This document shows positions 45,341 through 55,038 of a DNA stretch of 64,000 bases, one piece after another. Every line of letters begins with the position of its first letter. Positions within the stretch are counted from its first letter, which is position 1. Under the pieces are notes generated by a model. The model worked only from the letters and a program-made list of their open reading frames with translations. It was not told where the DNA came from and did not search any database. Source of the stretch: Kalmusia sp. IMI 367209 (taxonomy: Eukaryota > Ascomycota > Dothideomycetes > Pleosporales > Didymosphaeriaceae); NCBI GenBank assembly GCA_027946365.1, contig JAPEUQ010000019.1, forward strand, positions 620,001 to 684,000, in the 5' to 3' direction. The position numbers and the translations under genes were made by a program.

Positions 45341-46556
45341 ATGACAGATTCAAATGCTGCTGTGGACTATGAGCATACCTCACCATATAGGTCAGATGGG
45401 AAACTCGTGAGTGAATTATATCCCACCCCAAAGAGGCAAGAGTGGAATCGAAACAGTTTGGTGGTATAGGACTTGAATCATGGCACGTAATTTAACAGCT
45501 TTGGGATAGTACGGTTTTGTGTGTGTTGTAACGGGAGCTACGCAGCCTGTTGGCAAGGCTATTGTTGCAGAGCTCGCTGGTAAGTCATGTGTACCACACA
45601 CCCAAAGCGCTTAGCTTTCGCTTTCACTCTATAGTTTGAGCTTTGCGACTACCATTGAGGTCGACAGATGTCCTCAAAGTTACTTTGCCGGCACCACCAT
45701 GCGGCACAATACCCTTACTAGCACTTTCCACAACCACCCAAACTACATCATTATCATGTACTAACACTCCCCAGCGCATGGCGCAGCCTGCATATACGCC
45801 TGCTCGACTTCCCCCAACGACCCCTACGACGCCCTCGCCGCCTCCATAAACGCACAATACCCTAACACAAAAGTCATCGGGTACCCCTACAACGTCACAT
45901 CCGAACAAGACACTCTCGGGCTCATCGACGACGTACTAAACTCATGGGGCCGCCTCGACGTCTGGACCTCGTCCACCGGTCTCTTGGGATCACCGTCAAT
46001 CACCAACACGGGCCCGAAGGATCTCTATGCTGCGTATGAAACAAACGCCATGCCTGCTTTCTTCGCGCTCAAGTATGCGCCGGCCGCGATGCAGAAAACT
46101 ACGCCCAAGGGAAATTATCCCAACGCCGCGCCGAAAGACGTTCCGTATGGGAGTATCGTTGTGGTGAGTAGCGTGGCAGGTACCTATGGCGGCTGCTGGG
46201 GCCCTGCGTTTACGATGTCGTCGCACGCCGCGCTGGGTGTGGTGAGGGCTGGCGTCGCAGTGCTCAAGGGTACGGGTGTACGTATCAACGCTATTACGGC
46301 AGGGCAGATTGATGTGGGCGTCGACTTGAAGGGAGCGGGCTTGAAGGAGTTGGAACAGGGGCAGTTTCCGCCGAGTTCGCTGCAGAGCGAGGAGGTGCAG
46401 AAGAGGATTATTGGGCTGGAGAGGGCGGGAAAGCCAGAGGAGGTGGGACGCGTAGCGGGGTTTCTAGCGAGTGGGTTTAGTAGTTATGTTACAGGGGCGG
46501 AGCTGAGGGTGGACGGAGGAGCGAGTGTGATGAATCCTTTGACTGTGCCCGTGTGA
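45341..46556 (+). CDS. Short-chain dehydrogenase/reductase lacking the catalytic Tyr/Lys
   Basis: Exons 45341..45406, 45510..45579 and 45775..46556 give 305 residues; introns are 103 and 195 bp and keep phase. The fold is clearly SDR: CVVTGATQPVGKAIVAELA (nucleotide-binding turn), WGRLDVWTSSTGLLG, IVVVSSVAGTYGG, NAITAGQIDVGVD and YVTGAELRVDGG. Key positions deviate. The glycine-rich TGxxxGxG reads TGATQPVG, with Pro for the middle Gly. NNAG reads SSTG. The Y-x3-K dyad reads F-T-M-S-S, with Phe for Tyr and Ser for Lys, while the upstream SS of the active-site Ser strand is kept. It therefore looks like a non-catalytic SDR, possibly a binding or scaffold protein. It converges on JAC1. Confidence 0.82.
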
Positions 46557-46679
46557 GGGCTTGAAGGTAGAGGGATACATTAGAAGTAGTGTTCTTGCGA
46601 AAAGCCGTCTATTTAGTCATCTGTTTTCGAGGGAGGTCAGGGTATCGTACAACATATCGCCATGCTCATACAGACTCGT

Positions 46680-47423
46680 CTAGTGCTGCAGCACAATCGG
46701 CTTTCCCTTCTCCCACCCATCCAAGCTCTCCTTGATATTAACCCAGTATCTCAACTTCACCGCCTCCTCTTGGGCATTCTGAACATCATCCCTCTCAAAA
46801 GCCCCCTCCAATAATTTCACGCTCTCCTCAATCCTGCGCTCATTTTCCTGCTTCATGTCCACCAAATCCTCCTCGCTTTCCGCCTCTTCGATTCTCTCCC
46901 TCGTTTCCAACACCTCCATCAGCAGCTCCGGATCGTCCACCTTGGCCGTTTCGTCTTCGGCAACTTCAATGCCGCGCAGACTTAATAGATATTGCGCACG
47001 TAACAGAGGATTTTGGAGTGTTTTGTAGGCTTCGTTTATGCGCGCGGAGAGGGCTTGCGCTTTGGTTTTGTTTTCGGGAGGGTGTAAGTCGGGGTGCGCA
47101 CGAGCTTGCAGTTGCAGAAATTCGCGTTTCAAGGCCGTGGTATCAACGGTGAAGGGGCCATGTGGCGGGGGACCGGAGGGGAGCGTAGTGGGAAAGAAGG
47201 TGTAGTGGGTTTGTGGTGACGGTGATCGTGTTGTTGCATTTGTCTCTGTGGAGGAAGATGCGGAGGTAGATTGGTGACGCCGTGACAGTGTTTGGGTAGC
47301 CATGCGGTGTGCGCATGACAGGCATAGCGATGGCGACGCAGTTCGTCGTGCGCGAAGTGACGATGAGCTGGTGGATATGGCTGAAACGCGTAGCGCTGAG
47401 GCTGCCGGTCGAATAGATCGCAT
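46680..47423 (-). CDS. JAC1: Mitochondrial Hsc20/JAC1-type J-protein for Fe-S cluster assembly
   Basis: JAC1 recruits the mitochondrial Hsp70 Ssq1 to the scaffold Isu1 so that Fe-S clusters can be transferred. The single exon encodes 247 residues from the ATG at 47423; the longer open frame to 47606 begins with GTG and is not supported. The N-terminus is Arg/Ser-rich and lacks acidic residues (MRSIRPAASALRVSA), a typical mitochondrial presequence of about 50-70 residues. The J domain has THYTFF, the essential HPD (ARAHPDLHP) and INEAYKTLQNPLLRAQYLL. The C-terminal HSCB oligomerisation domain includes DPELLMEVLETRERIEEA and KLRYWVNIKESLDGWEKG. Confidence 0.92.
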   Translation of the reverse strand: MRSIRPAASALRVSAISTSSSSLRARRTASPSLCLSCAHRMATQTLSRRHQSTSASSSTETNATTRSPSPQTHYTFFPTTLPSGPPPHGPFTVDTTALKREFLQLQARAHPDLHPPENKTKAQALSARINEAYKTLQNPLLRAQYLLSLRGIEVAEDETAKVDDPELLMEVLETRERIEEAESEEDLVDMKQENERRIEESVKLLEGAFERDDVQNAQEEAVKLRYWVNIKESLDGWEKGKPIVLQH

Positions 47424-48049
47424 GCTGATTTTTATGTGATTTTGCACGGTTTTCAAGAAGATACTACAATCAAGGCAGCGGCTCGATGAAGAAGGATGTA
47501 GTGCAGGATGTAGTTTGAGTTGTGGATATTTGCGGAGTTGCGGAGCGATGATCGGCGAAGAAATTCGGCCCCAGCTTAACCGCATTACGTCATCACCAAC
47601 TTCCACTCGAAACTATCACTGAACGGGGGACGACGCCAATCTGTGTACAAATCGTACGAGAGCGAGGACATCATTTGCTTGTAATGCTCATACAGTGTTG
47701 CGGCCTCGATGCTTTTGAGATTCTCTAGTGCCTTTCACTTTCATAGATCTCAAATGTCCTTAGTCCCATCTCTTACTTATGGGGCTCTTGAATTGCGCTA
47801 TCGTTAGTCCGTATTCAAGGCGTTACCAAAAGACTAGAAAATGTGAGGGTCGGAGGTAGATAAGCTCCGGATTCTGTGTAGCCGGGAGAGCAGTCTATGA
47901 TCGGTATTGCCCTACTGAAAGAAATTTACGTTTACGTGGACGCCTTGCAATATGATTTACAAAGACTGCCATTTTACATAAAATGAGCCTTATATACTAG
48001 AAGGCTGCTACTACGCTTGCATTACTATTATAATCCCTTAATCATCTCT
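47424..48049. other. Upstream region of JAC1, passing into A/T-rich sequence
   Basis: About 600 bases. From roughly 47940 on, the base composition shifts strongly to A/T, marking the edge of the mobile-element-like fragment. No gene was seen. Confidence 0.45.
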
Positions 48050-48460
48050 ATTAAAGCTATAGAATCTAGTAATACTACTGCTAAGAAGTAATAATTAGCT
48101 ATAGGGCTACGGGTAGCGCTTAGAGTATTTGGGTTGTCACCCTGGTCGGTACCTCTAATCGCATCGATTATCAATATTAGCTAGCGCAAGGTTGTTACAT
48201 AATCGCAATGTAATCTGATGGGGTAGGGTCAACAGGGTTGTAGCTGTTAGGTCTGTAGCTGTGCAGGAGCGCCGCAGCCTTGCGATCAGACTCAGCTTTC
48301 CCAGCAACCAGCTCACCTCTTGTAGATTTGCCACCTGACAACCCTCCAGCCGGTGCAGCTCGGCTGTCCTCCCTGCTAGCATGGCCCAGGTGTTCCCCAG
48401 CAGTGCTCTTTTCGCCACCAGTAGTAGTTTCCCGAAGACCAATATTCAGCCCATTCATTG
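48050..48460 (-). mobile_element. Mobile-element-like fragment, copy A
   Basis: The minus strand reads an open stretch of about 87 residues (HASREDSRAAPAGGL, GKSTRGELVAGKAESDRKAA, ending SDYIAIM then a stop) followed by an A/T-rich tail to about 48050. It is recognisably related to 53010-53330 on the plus strand: shared GCTAGCAGGGAGGAC, ATCGCAAGGCTGCGG, TTGCGATTATGT, GGTAC(C/T)GACCA(G/A)GGT, and a similar AGCGC-rich tail. Two related copies in opposite orientation suggest the 3' end of a transposable element. I cannot assign a class, since no transposase or reverse-transcriptase motif is present. Confidence 0.5.
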
Positions 48461-48655
48461 GCTGTGACCAGACGGCAAACTAAATGGCCAGTGTGTTTTC
48501 GTATTCGTGTAACGAGATGCGTCAGCTTAGCAATTACGCTCTTCAGCTCTTCAGCCTTTCACCCCGCTCAATAGACACAATATTACACTCTACCTAGTAA
48601 CCTGAAATATATTCTTCGCTTTGGTTGCATGGTAGTACTTATGACAACATGTTAG

Positions 48656-51600
48656 TCTATACTTCCCGGTATTCTTTCAAAAGATCCGACTGATAAGAGT
48701 AGGGCTCATAGCGGGTTATCGATAGCATTGGGCGCGTTTCAGCAGATTCTCACAGTGGAACAAACCGCTCAACTTCGCTCCTTCTCGAGCCCTACGCCAA
48801 CGCCAGATGATGTTGTGCGTCTAATACAGCAAATCACAGAGGCAAAAGCAAGCCGTAAAAGTCGTGTCTTCGCTGCGCGACTCCAAGAATTCCTAAACTC
48901 CATCCAGCAGTACTGCAAAATCATCGATACATGTGCAGGGCCAAACCAAATAGCGGCGCTAGTTTGGGGTGGTATCAAACTCGTTCTCCTGGTCTATCCC
49001 ACCTTAGTACTAACTTCTCTTGGTTTATGCTGATCGTTTGCTAGGCCTCGTCAAACTTTGCTGAGTACTTTGACAAGTTATCGAAACTGGTAGCTCAACT
49101 CAGCAACTGTTGTCCCAGATTATCTGAATATGAGAAGCTCTTTCCCACATCAGTAAGGCTGCAACAGGCTCTGGCCGACTTTTACGCTATTGTGGTGCAG
49201 TTTTGCTCAAAGGCACTGGGAGTAGTACAGGAAGAAGGTAGTATCCCTTGTCCGCTTGTACATGCTTATAAGGTTGCTAAAAGATTTTTCACTATTGCAG
49301 GTATCAAACGGTATTCAAAGTCAATTTGGAAGTCATTCAAGGTGGAATTCAAAGAGATAGAAGAGAGCATGAGTGAGGCAAAGCACGAGGTCACTGAGGA
49401 ACTACTATTAGCATCCGAACAGGAGGCAGCAAGCTTCCGTCGGTTATTAACAGCAGAAGTGGATGAGAGCAGAGCGTTCCGCGTCACACAAGTTGCAGAA
49501 ATACAAGAGAACCAGGCTTTCCGATCGCGCCAGGCACTTGCACAACAGCGGAGCGACGCTCGACTGATTGAGAAAAGCACCGCAGAAGAAGGTAATCCGC
49601 TGTATTCAGGCAGAAGCATCAGTTTTGGGACAAAATAGTCATCTAACTTCTGCAGAACGTAAGAAAATCCGACTATTGCGACTTATCCCCAACTATGACT
49701 ATGCTGCTAGCTTTCGTCGGGCTCAGGCACTGCGTTGTGCAGGAACCTGCAGATGGGTCCTCCACAAATCAGAGTTTCAGAAGTACATTGATGAGACAGG
49801 CCCAAAGCACCTCTGGTGTTACGGAATTCGTACGATATTTCCCAATTGCATACTGGTCTTACTATGCCATCGTACTAACTTGTAAACTTGAAGCTGGCTG
49901 TGGGAAAACTATTCTTCTGTATGTGACCCGATGAACTTGCGACGCAGCTACAGTATCTAGTATTCTAACTCATAATCCAAGGGCGTCTATTGTCGATCAT
50001 CTAAGGAAGACTTTTACAGCTCAGAAAGAAACAGCAGTCATCTACTATTTCTTCGACTCTCTCAACAAAAAGTCACTAGAGATACCTGCCTTTCTGAGAT
50101 GCATTGTACATCAGACTGTTAACCTTGAAACCCTTTCTCCAGATGTTCAAAGACATTTGGAGTCGCTTTTCGGCTACATGGATCAGCTCGAACCTTCTAC
50201 GAGCGAACTTGAGCAGCTCTTTCTCGACTCTTGTGGAAAATTCAAAAGGGCATTCCTTCTGATCGATGGACTCGACGAAGTGGACAAGGTGGAACAGCGC
50301 AACATCAAATCCTTCCTTAAAGAAGTACAAAATATGGACGGTGCTAGAATTCTTGCCTTCACTCACACAGGCATGGACATGTCAGAAGTTCTCATTCCCT
50401 GTTCGCAGCTACATATTACGGCAGAGGACCTCAAAGATGACATCGAAACGTTCATCGAATCGCAGATTGGCAAATACTCACAGGGAGAACTGTCCACCTG
50501 TTCGCCCTCTGTACTTGATATAATCAAGCGGAAATTAACAGCTGATGCTGAAGGAATGTAAGTCGCAAGATAAGGTTCCTAAAGCAACATAGGGAAATGT
50601 ATAGGCTGATGTTAGTGTAAGGTTCCTTTGGGTTGACCTACAATTCAAAGCTATTCTAGATGTTTGTGAGGAAGACGGATCCCCAGACAGAATCCCTGAT
50701 CTTCTCGAGACTCTTCCACGAAAAATCACAGATCTGTATAGCCTCTTATTAGGGAGACTCGCTAATAGAACTGGTGATCAGGCCGAGCGAGCAAAGAGGA
50801 CATTTCAATGGGTCATCTACAGCGAACGACCGCTGACGATCAATGAGCTAGAAGAAGCTGTATCCATCACTCCGGACCAGAAGTCGTGGCAAAGCCCGTC
50901 TTTCAAGTTTAATATACCGAGACTAGCTAGATTGTGCGGAAATCTCATCGAATTCGATGAAGCTAACAAAACTGTATGGCTGGCACACCACACAGTTGAG
51001 GATTTTCTGCAGAACTATAGCAACGGAGGAGAAGTAGCTAAATTTGCTCTCGAGGAAGCCAGGACAGAGCAATATTTAGCAGACGTTTGCCTCACATATT
51101 TATCTTTTACGGATTTTCATCAAGCTATTACGCGAACGTCTGATACGACATACCTCCATTCCATGAATCGCCCGGTGCGCATTGTGGGAGCCATCTCTCC
51201 GAGTTTGGTGCGAACATTCACAACACCATTGAATGGTTTGAGAAGCCAACGAGACAGGAGGGCAAATCAACCTGTTGACTTGGTCAATATTCTCAGGACT
51301 CAGCTTAGCGCTTATCAAGCTAAAAAAGTGGACCCTATCTTCCAGCTCCTTGACTATTGCAAGTGCTACTGGCACAGCCATAGCCGCTACCTAGATCCGA
51401 AAGACGCAGCACGTTTTACGGCCTTGGAGAACTTCGTACGCGGAACGCATCTACCAAGGGAATGGATGCCATGGAGTTCCATCGAAGACAAGAGTTCATT
51501 GCCTCTCTGGAACATGTCCCTTTGGACTGTACGAAACGGCCATACGGTTATGTTCTGTATCTGGCAGAAGCTAGCGATGATACAAGAGTCCAGTTACTGG

Positions 51601-51876
51601 GAATACCTTTGGCAGAAAGAAGGTCAAAGGCTATTTACTTCTGCATGTGAAACGGCCAATTTTGAGCAGCTGGAGATGATACTAGATGCTCGGGAGAGGA
51701 TTGAACCAGTAGGGAAACCATCGGAAAGTGAGATCGGCCATGCCTTTATGAGGGCCTGTCAGCTAGGGCATGATGAGGTTGTAGAGCGGCTGCTTAAGAG
51801 AAGGCTGACGTTAATGCAGAGGCAGTATATAGAGAGACAGCACTGTGTAAAGCAGCAGGAAGAGGTCATCTCATAA
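48656..51876 (+). CDS. NOD-like receptor: DUF7708-like region plus NACHT ATPase, truncated before its ankyrin repeats
   Basis: A fungal NLR of the allorecognition/defence type. The exons are 48656(?)..48991, 49045..49237, 49301..49591, 49656..49829, 49894..49918, 49982..50557 and 50622..51876. All introns are 53-64 bp and all phases close. No in-frame ATG was found in the first exon, so the start lies in an unseen upstream exon or is lost. The N-terminal helical region (FLNSIQQYCKIIDTCAGPNQ, LVWGGIKLVLLASSNFAEYF) resembles DUF7708. A charged coiled-coil-like stretch follows. NACHT has P-loop PGCGKTILL, encoded mostly by a 25-nt exon, VIYYFFDSL, LLIDGLDEVD (Walker B) and WLAHHTVEDFLQ. A one-base loss at 51795/51796 diverts the frame to TAA at 51874, cutting off the ankyrin domain. 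Confidence 0.8.
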
Positions 51877-52700
51877 TAGTCGAGCGGCTGCTTCAAGAGA
51901 AGGCTGACGTTAATGCAGCAGCAGCAGTACATGGTGGAAGAACAGCACTACAAGCAGCAGCAGGAGGAGGCTATCTCACAGTAGTCGAGCGGCTGCTTCA
52001 AGAGAATGCTGATGTTAATGCAGCAGCAGCAGAACATGGTGGAAGGACAGCACTACAAGCAGCAGCAGAGGGAGGCCATCTTGCAGTAGTTGAGCAGCTG
52101 CTTCAAGGGAATGCTGACGTTAATGCAGCAGCAGCAGAATATAGTGGGAAGACAGCACTACAGGCAGCAGCAGCAGGAGGCCATCTCGCAGTAGTTGAGC
52201 GGCTGCTTCAAGAGAAGGCTGACGTTAATGCAGTAGCATATAGAGGAACAGCACTACAGGCAGCAGCAGGAGGAGGCCATCTCGCAGTAGTCGAGCAGCT
52301 GCTTCAAGAGAAGGCTGACATTCATGCACAACATGTCGACAGAGCAGTACATGCAGCAGCAGGAGGAGGTCATCTCGCAGTAGTCGAGTGGCTGCTTCAA
52401 GAGAAGGCTGACGTTAATGCACTATATTTCGGAACAGCACTACATGAAGCACTACATGCAGCAGCAGGAGGAGGCCATCTCGCAGTAGTCAAGCGGCTGC
52501 TTCAAGAGAAGGTTAACGTTAATGCAAGAACAGGACTTAGTAGAAATACAGCACTACAAGCAGCAGCAGAGGGAGGCCATCTCGCAGTAGTCGAACGGCT
52601 GCTTGAAGAGAAGGCTGATGTCAATGCAGCAACACAATGTGGAGAGACAGCACTGCAATTAGCAATGAAGGGAGGCCATCTCACAGTAGCACAACGTCTC
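51780..52700 (+). repeat. Tandem high-identity ankyrin-coding repeats
   Basis: About ten copies of a 93-105-bp unit with the core GAGCGGCTGCTTCAAGAGAA and AATGCAGCAGCAGCAG. Length differences are multiples of three, so they sit in the variable loop between the ankyrin helices. The first copy (51783-51878) lacks one C relative to all others and causes the frame break. Strings of CAG/GCA triplets within units may promote slippage. Confidence 0.85.
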
Positions 52701-52724
52701 CAGAGGGCTGGTACTATTAAATAA
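51798..52724 (+). pseudogene. Ankyrin-repeat half of the NLR, out of frame with its NACHT half
   Basis: An open frame of 308 codons beginning right after the frame break. It holds about nine ankyrin units, each carrying close variants of GGHLAVVERLLQEKADVNA. Unit starts (GTC/GTT GAG ... CTGCTT) fall at 51879, 51984, 52089, 52194, 52290, 52383, 52488, 52590 and a terminal variant at 52689. Spacing is therefore 105, 105, 105, 96, 93, 105, 102 and 99 bases. Nucleotide identity between units is very high, implying recent duplication or homogenisation. Without the missing base this frame would continue from the NACHT exon. It is ligand-sensing in the family; here it is probably not translated with the NACHT part. 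Confidence 0.75.
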
Positions 52725-53009
52725 CGCTTTCAGTTCCATTAGTAGGTTTCTAATGTTTCTATCTACATGGGGGCGGATATTGATTCACGATACATAGACA
52801 CTAGAATTGTTTCGAAACAAGTCTAATCGACTCATCCTTCTACATATCACTCTGTCTTTGTTGAAGCATTTATTCTTAACTAATTTCTCAGATGGAACAG
52901 TGAAATGCCTGGAAACCATTTCTAGAATTACATAAATTTCCGGTTTACATCATTAAGGCTGAGCTATCAAATTTGCCCTTTCGGAAGCTGAAAGTGCGTA
53001 TGAACGGCT
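52725..53009. other. Flank between ankyrin repeats and element fragment B
   Basis: About 285 A/T-rich bases. No gene was recognised. Confidence 0.4.
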
Positions 53010-53330
53010 CGTTCATGCTAGCAGGGAGGACGGCCGACCCACACCGGCTAAAGGGTTGTAAGGTGGTGGATCTATAATAGGTGGGCTGATTGACGGTTGC
53101 CACAGAAGTTTAATCGCAAGGCTGCGGAGCTTTAGTTGACCCGCTTGTTAGACTGTGCACAGCCACAGGTTTGATAGCCGTTGCGATTATGTCACGGTCT
53201 CGCACTCCGAAATCAGTAACTATTCTGATTGGAGGTACTGACCAAGGTAGCGACACTACATAAATCGAGCGCCCCTTGCAGCCTTACGGTTGATGATGAT
53301 TCCTCATCCTTATTACTACACTTATAGGCC
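53010..53330 (+). mobile_element. Mobile-element-like fragment, copy B
   Basis: Related to 48050-48460 but on the opposite strand. The coding equivalent (HASREDGRPTPAKGL then a stop) carries several stop codons, and many differences from copy A are C/T or G/A, alongside some transversions. Shared anchors are GCTAGCAGGGAGGAC, ATCGCAAGGCTGCGG and TTGCGATTATGT. With copy A it brackets the NLR gene as an inverted pair about 5 kb apart. Confidence 0.5.
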
Positions 53331-54594
53331 TACACACTAGTGATTTAAAAGTTGTGATAGTAGTATCAGTATAATGACGGCCTTATAGGGACGAGATTTA
53401 TTGTCGCTATAAAATCTGGCTCTTCGCGAATTGGGTGGGTAAGCGTCTACGCAAGTGTATTCTTCGCATTTGCATAATTAGGGGGGCGTTGGAGCTAGCT
53501 AAGTATATGGGGGAGTATTACAAACATTATGGCGTCCGCAAGCTCGCTGTTGCTACTAAGTCAAAGTACTGACGATTTGTTCCATTACGGCGGTTGTTCT
53601 GTTACGGGTGGATGCACGTTACTACTCATCACATACTTCTGGCATTGCAAAGGCACATATCTTAAGGAAGAGATCTCCAGATAGCTCCATGAAGCATGCT
53701 TCCAAAGGATATCTACTTCTCTTATGTCTCCAATGCTTCGAGTATTATGTCAATATCTATAGAAATGTTACACCAAATGATGTGCGGATCACACCTAAGT
53801 ATGTCCCTCAGCCATTTTTAAAGGGGTTCGGCCGAGGACTGGAGACAGGGTCCTAGAACATAGGGTAGTCTGTTGCTGACAAGCTCTATATATGGGCTTC
53901 TTCACATTCGTCTCTCTTCTAGACCCTTTGGGGGAATCTAGGGCACAGCTATGGTGACCACTCTTTTCTCTGTTGCTAACTCCGTGGAGCGTCAGCCGGC
54001 TGTTGCTTCTTAGCATCCATAGTAACTCATCATCCCAATAAAGAGAGCACATTTAGCTTTACACAAAGCGATATCTGAATTAGATATGGTGAGACATCAG
54101 TGCAATATTCTCAGGAAGAGGTTGTCCTCTGCAGCCCTCACGTGCTAGAGTGATGCGCAGGTACAGGTCACAAATTAGCCGCCTCCGCCGCGGAAATGAC
54201 CTTCAGCCATCTTCCAGCAATAATCTCCTTATGGTTAAACTGCCGGGATAGTACTCCCTAGATAGTCTAAGGATTCGCGGAGCCTATAGAAGCAGAAGGT
54301 CTTCCGAGAGTCTCATCGTGGCACCTATCGTTTCGAGCACGTATGAAACTTTCTCACGATGCCGTCATTGGTGAAAGTCCGAGTACGTGTGGCGCTTTTA
54401 ATACCATAGGTACTCTCCATACACTAGGAAGTCTTTCAGCGTCTGCCTTATTCTTATTCCTTTGAAATATCAATAAAGAATCAACATTCAACATGATTAC
54501 AGTTCTCAATTAAGTTCGCGAAGCCTCCGCATTCTTTGTTCCGAAGAACATCGCAACCCGATATCCGCACCGACGCAAGAAGGCCGGCCTCAGG
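53331..54594. other. Accessory-type sequence without a confirmed gene
   Basis: About 1.26 kb. A plus frame at 53608-53856 and a minus frame at 53795-54052 have no family features. Immediately before the next ORF an in-frame ATG at 54493 is closed by a TAA after six codons. Confidence 0.4.
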
Positions 54595-55038
54595 ATGAAC
54601 GAGTTCGATCGATTGGACAAGACTGGCGCGCAGCAGATGAACGAAGCCTTTCGGCACTTCAAGAGGGACAGTGAAGAACTCGTTAAGGCTCTCGCCCAAA
54701 ACCCCCCGAGCGACGTCGAGGTAACCAGCAACTGGACGGATGTCTACGAGCGATGTCATGACAGTGTGAAGGTAACCCTCCAAGGCAAGCGTTCAGGCCA
54801 TGGCGGACGCGCAACACGAGGTGGACGTAGAGACCCCGTTGCTCCGATCAGAATCCGACTCCAGGGGCCAAACAACCCAATCATCTTGACCTTGTTGGAA
54901 TATGTCAACAACATGACATGTGCGCAGCTTGAGCCTGGCTACACGCCAGACCGCATGGTAACCAAACTCCTCCAAATCGATGGAAATTTGACAGCGAGGT
55001 TCCAGTTTGAGAGGTTCTTGTCTGGCCTAGGGATTTGA
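54595..55038 (+). CDS. Small orphan protein
   Basis: I do not recognise this protein of 147 residues. It has a protein-like layout: an amphipathic N-terminal helix (MNEFDRLDKTGAQQMNEAFR), a helix HFKRDSEELVKALAQ, a basic Gly/Arg-rich linker (GKRSGHGGRATRGGRRD), then an apparently folded C-terminus (RIRLQGPNNPIILTLLEYVN, TPDRMVTKLLQI, FQFERFLSGLGI). There is no signal peptide or membrane segment. The frame is open 84 bases upstream of the chosen ATG to a TAA at 54511, so a longer spliced N-terminus is possible. It sits alone in a gene-poor stretch. Confidence 0.55.
   Translation: MNEFDRLDKTGAQQMNEAFRHFKRDSEELVKALAQNPPSDVEVTSNWTDVYERCHDSVKVTLQGKRSGHGGRATRGGRRDPVAPIRIRLQGPNNPIILTLLEYVNNMTCAQLEPGYTPDRMVTKLLQIDGNLTARFQFERFLSGLGI

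Noticed and set aside
45624..45908. Minus-strand frame of 94 residues in the SDR gene
   Set aside because: Gly/Val-rich antisense of the SDR intron and third exon.
47424..47606. N-terminal extension of JAC1 to 47606
   Set aside because: The extended frame starts with GTG, and the extension precedes a proper mitochondrial presequence starting at 47423.
51879..52700. CRISPR-like or satellite array
   Set aside because: The units are coding, in frame, and match the ankyrin consensus; there are no spacers.
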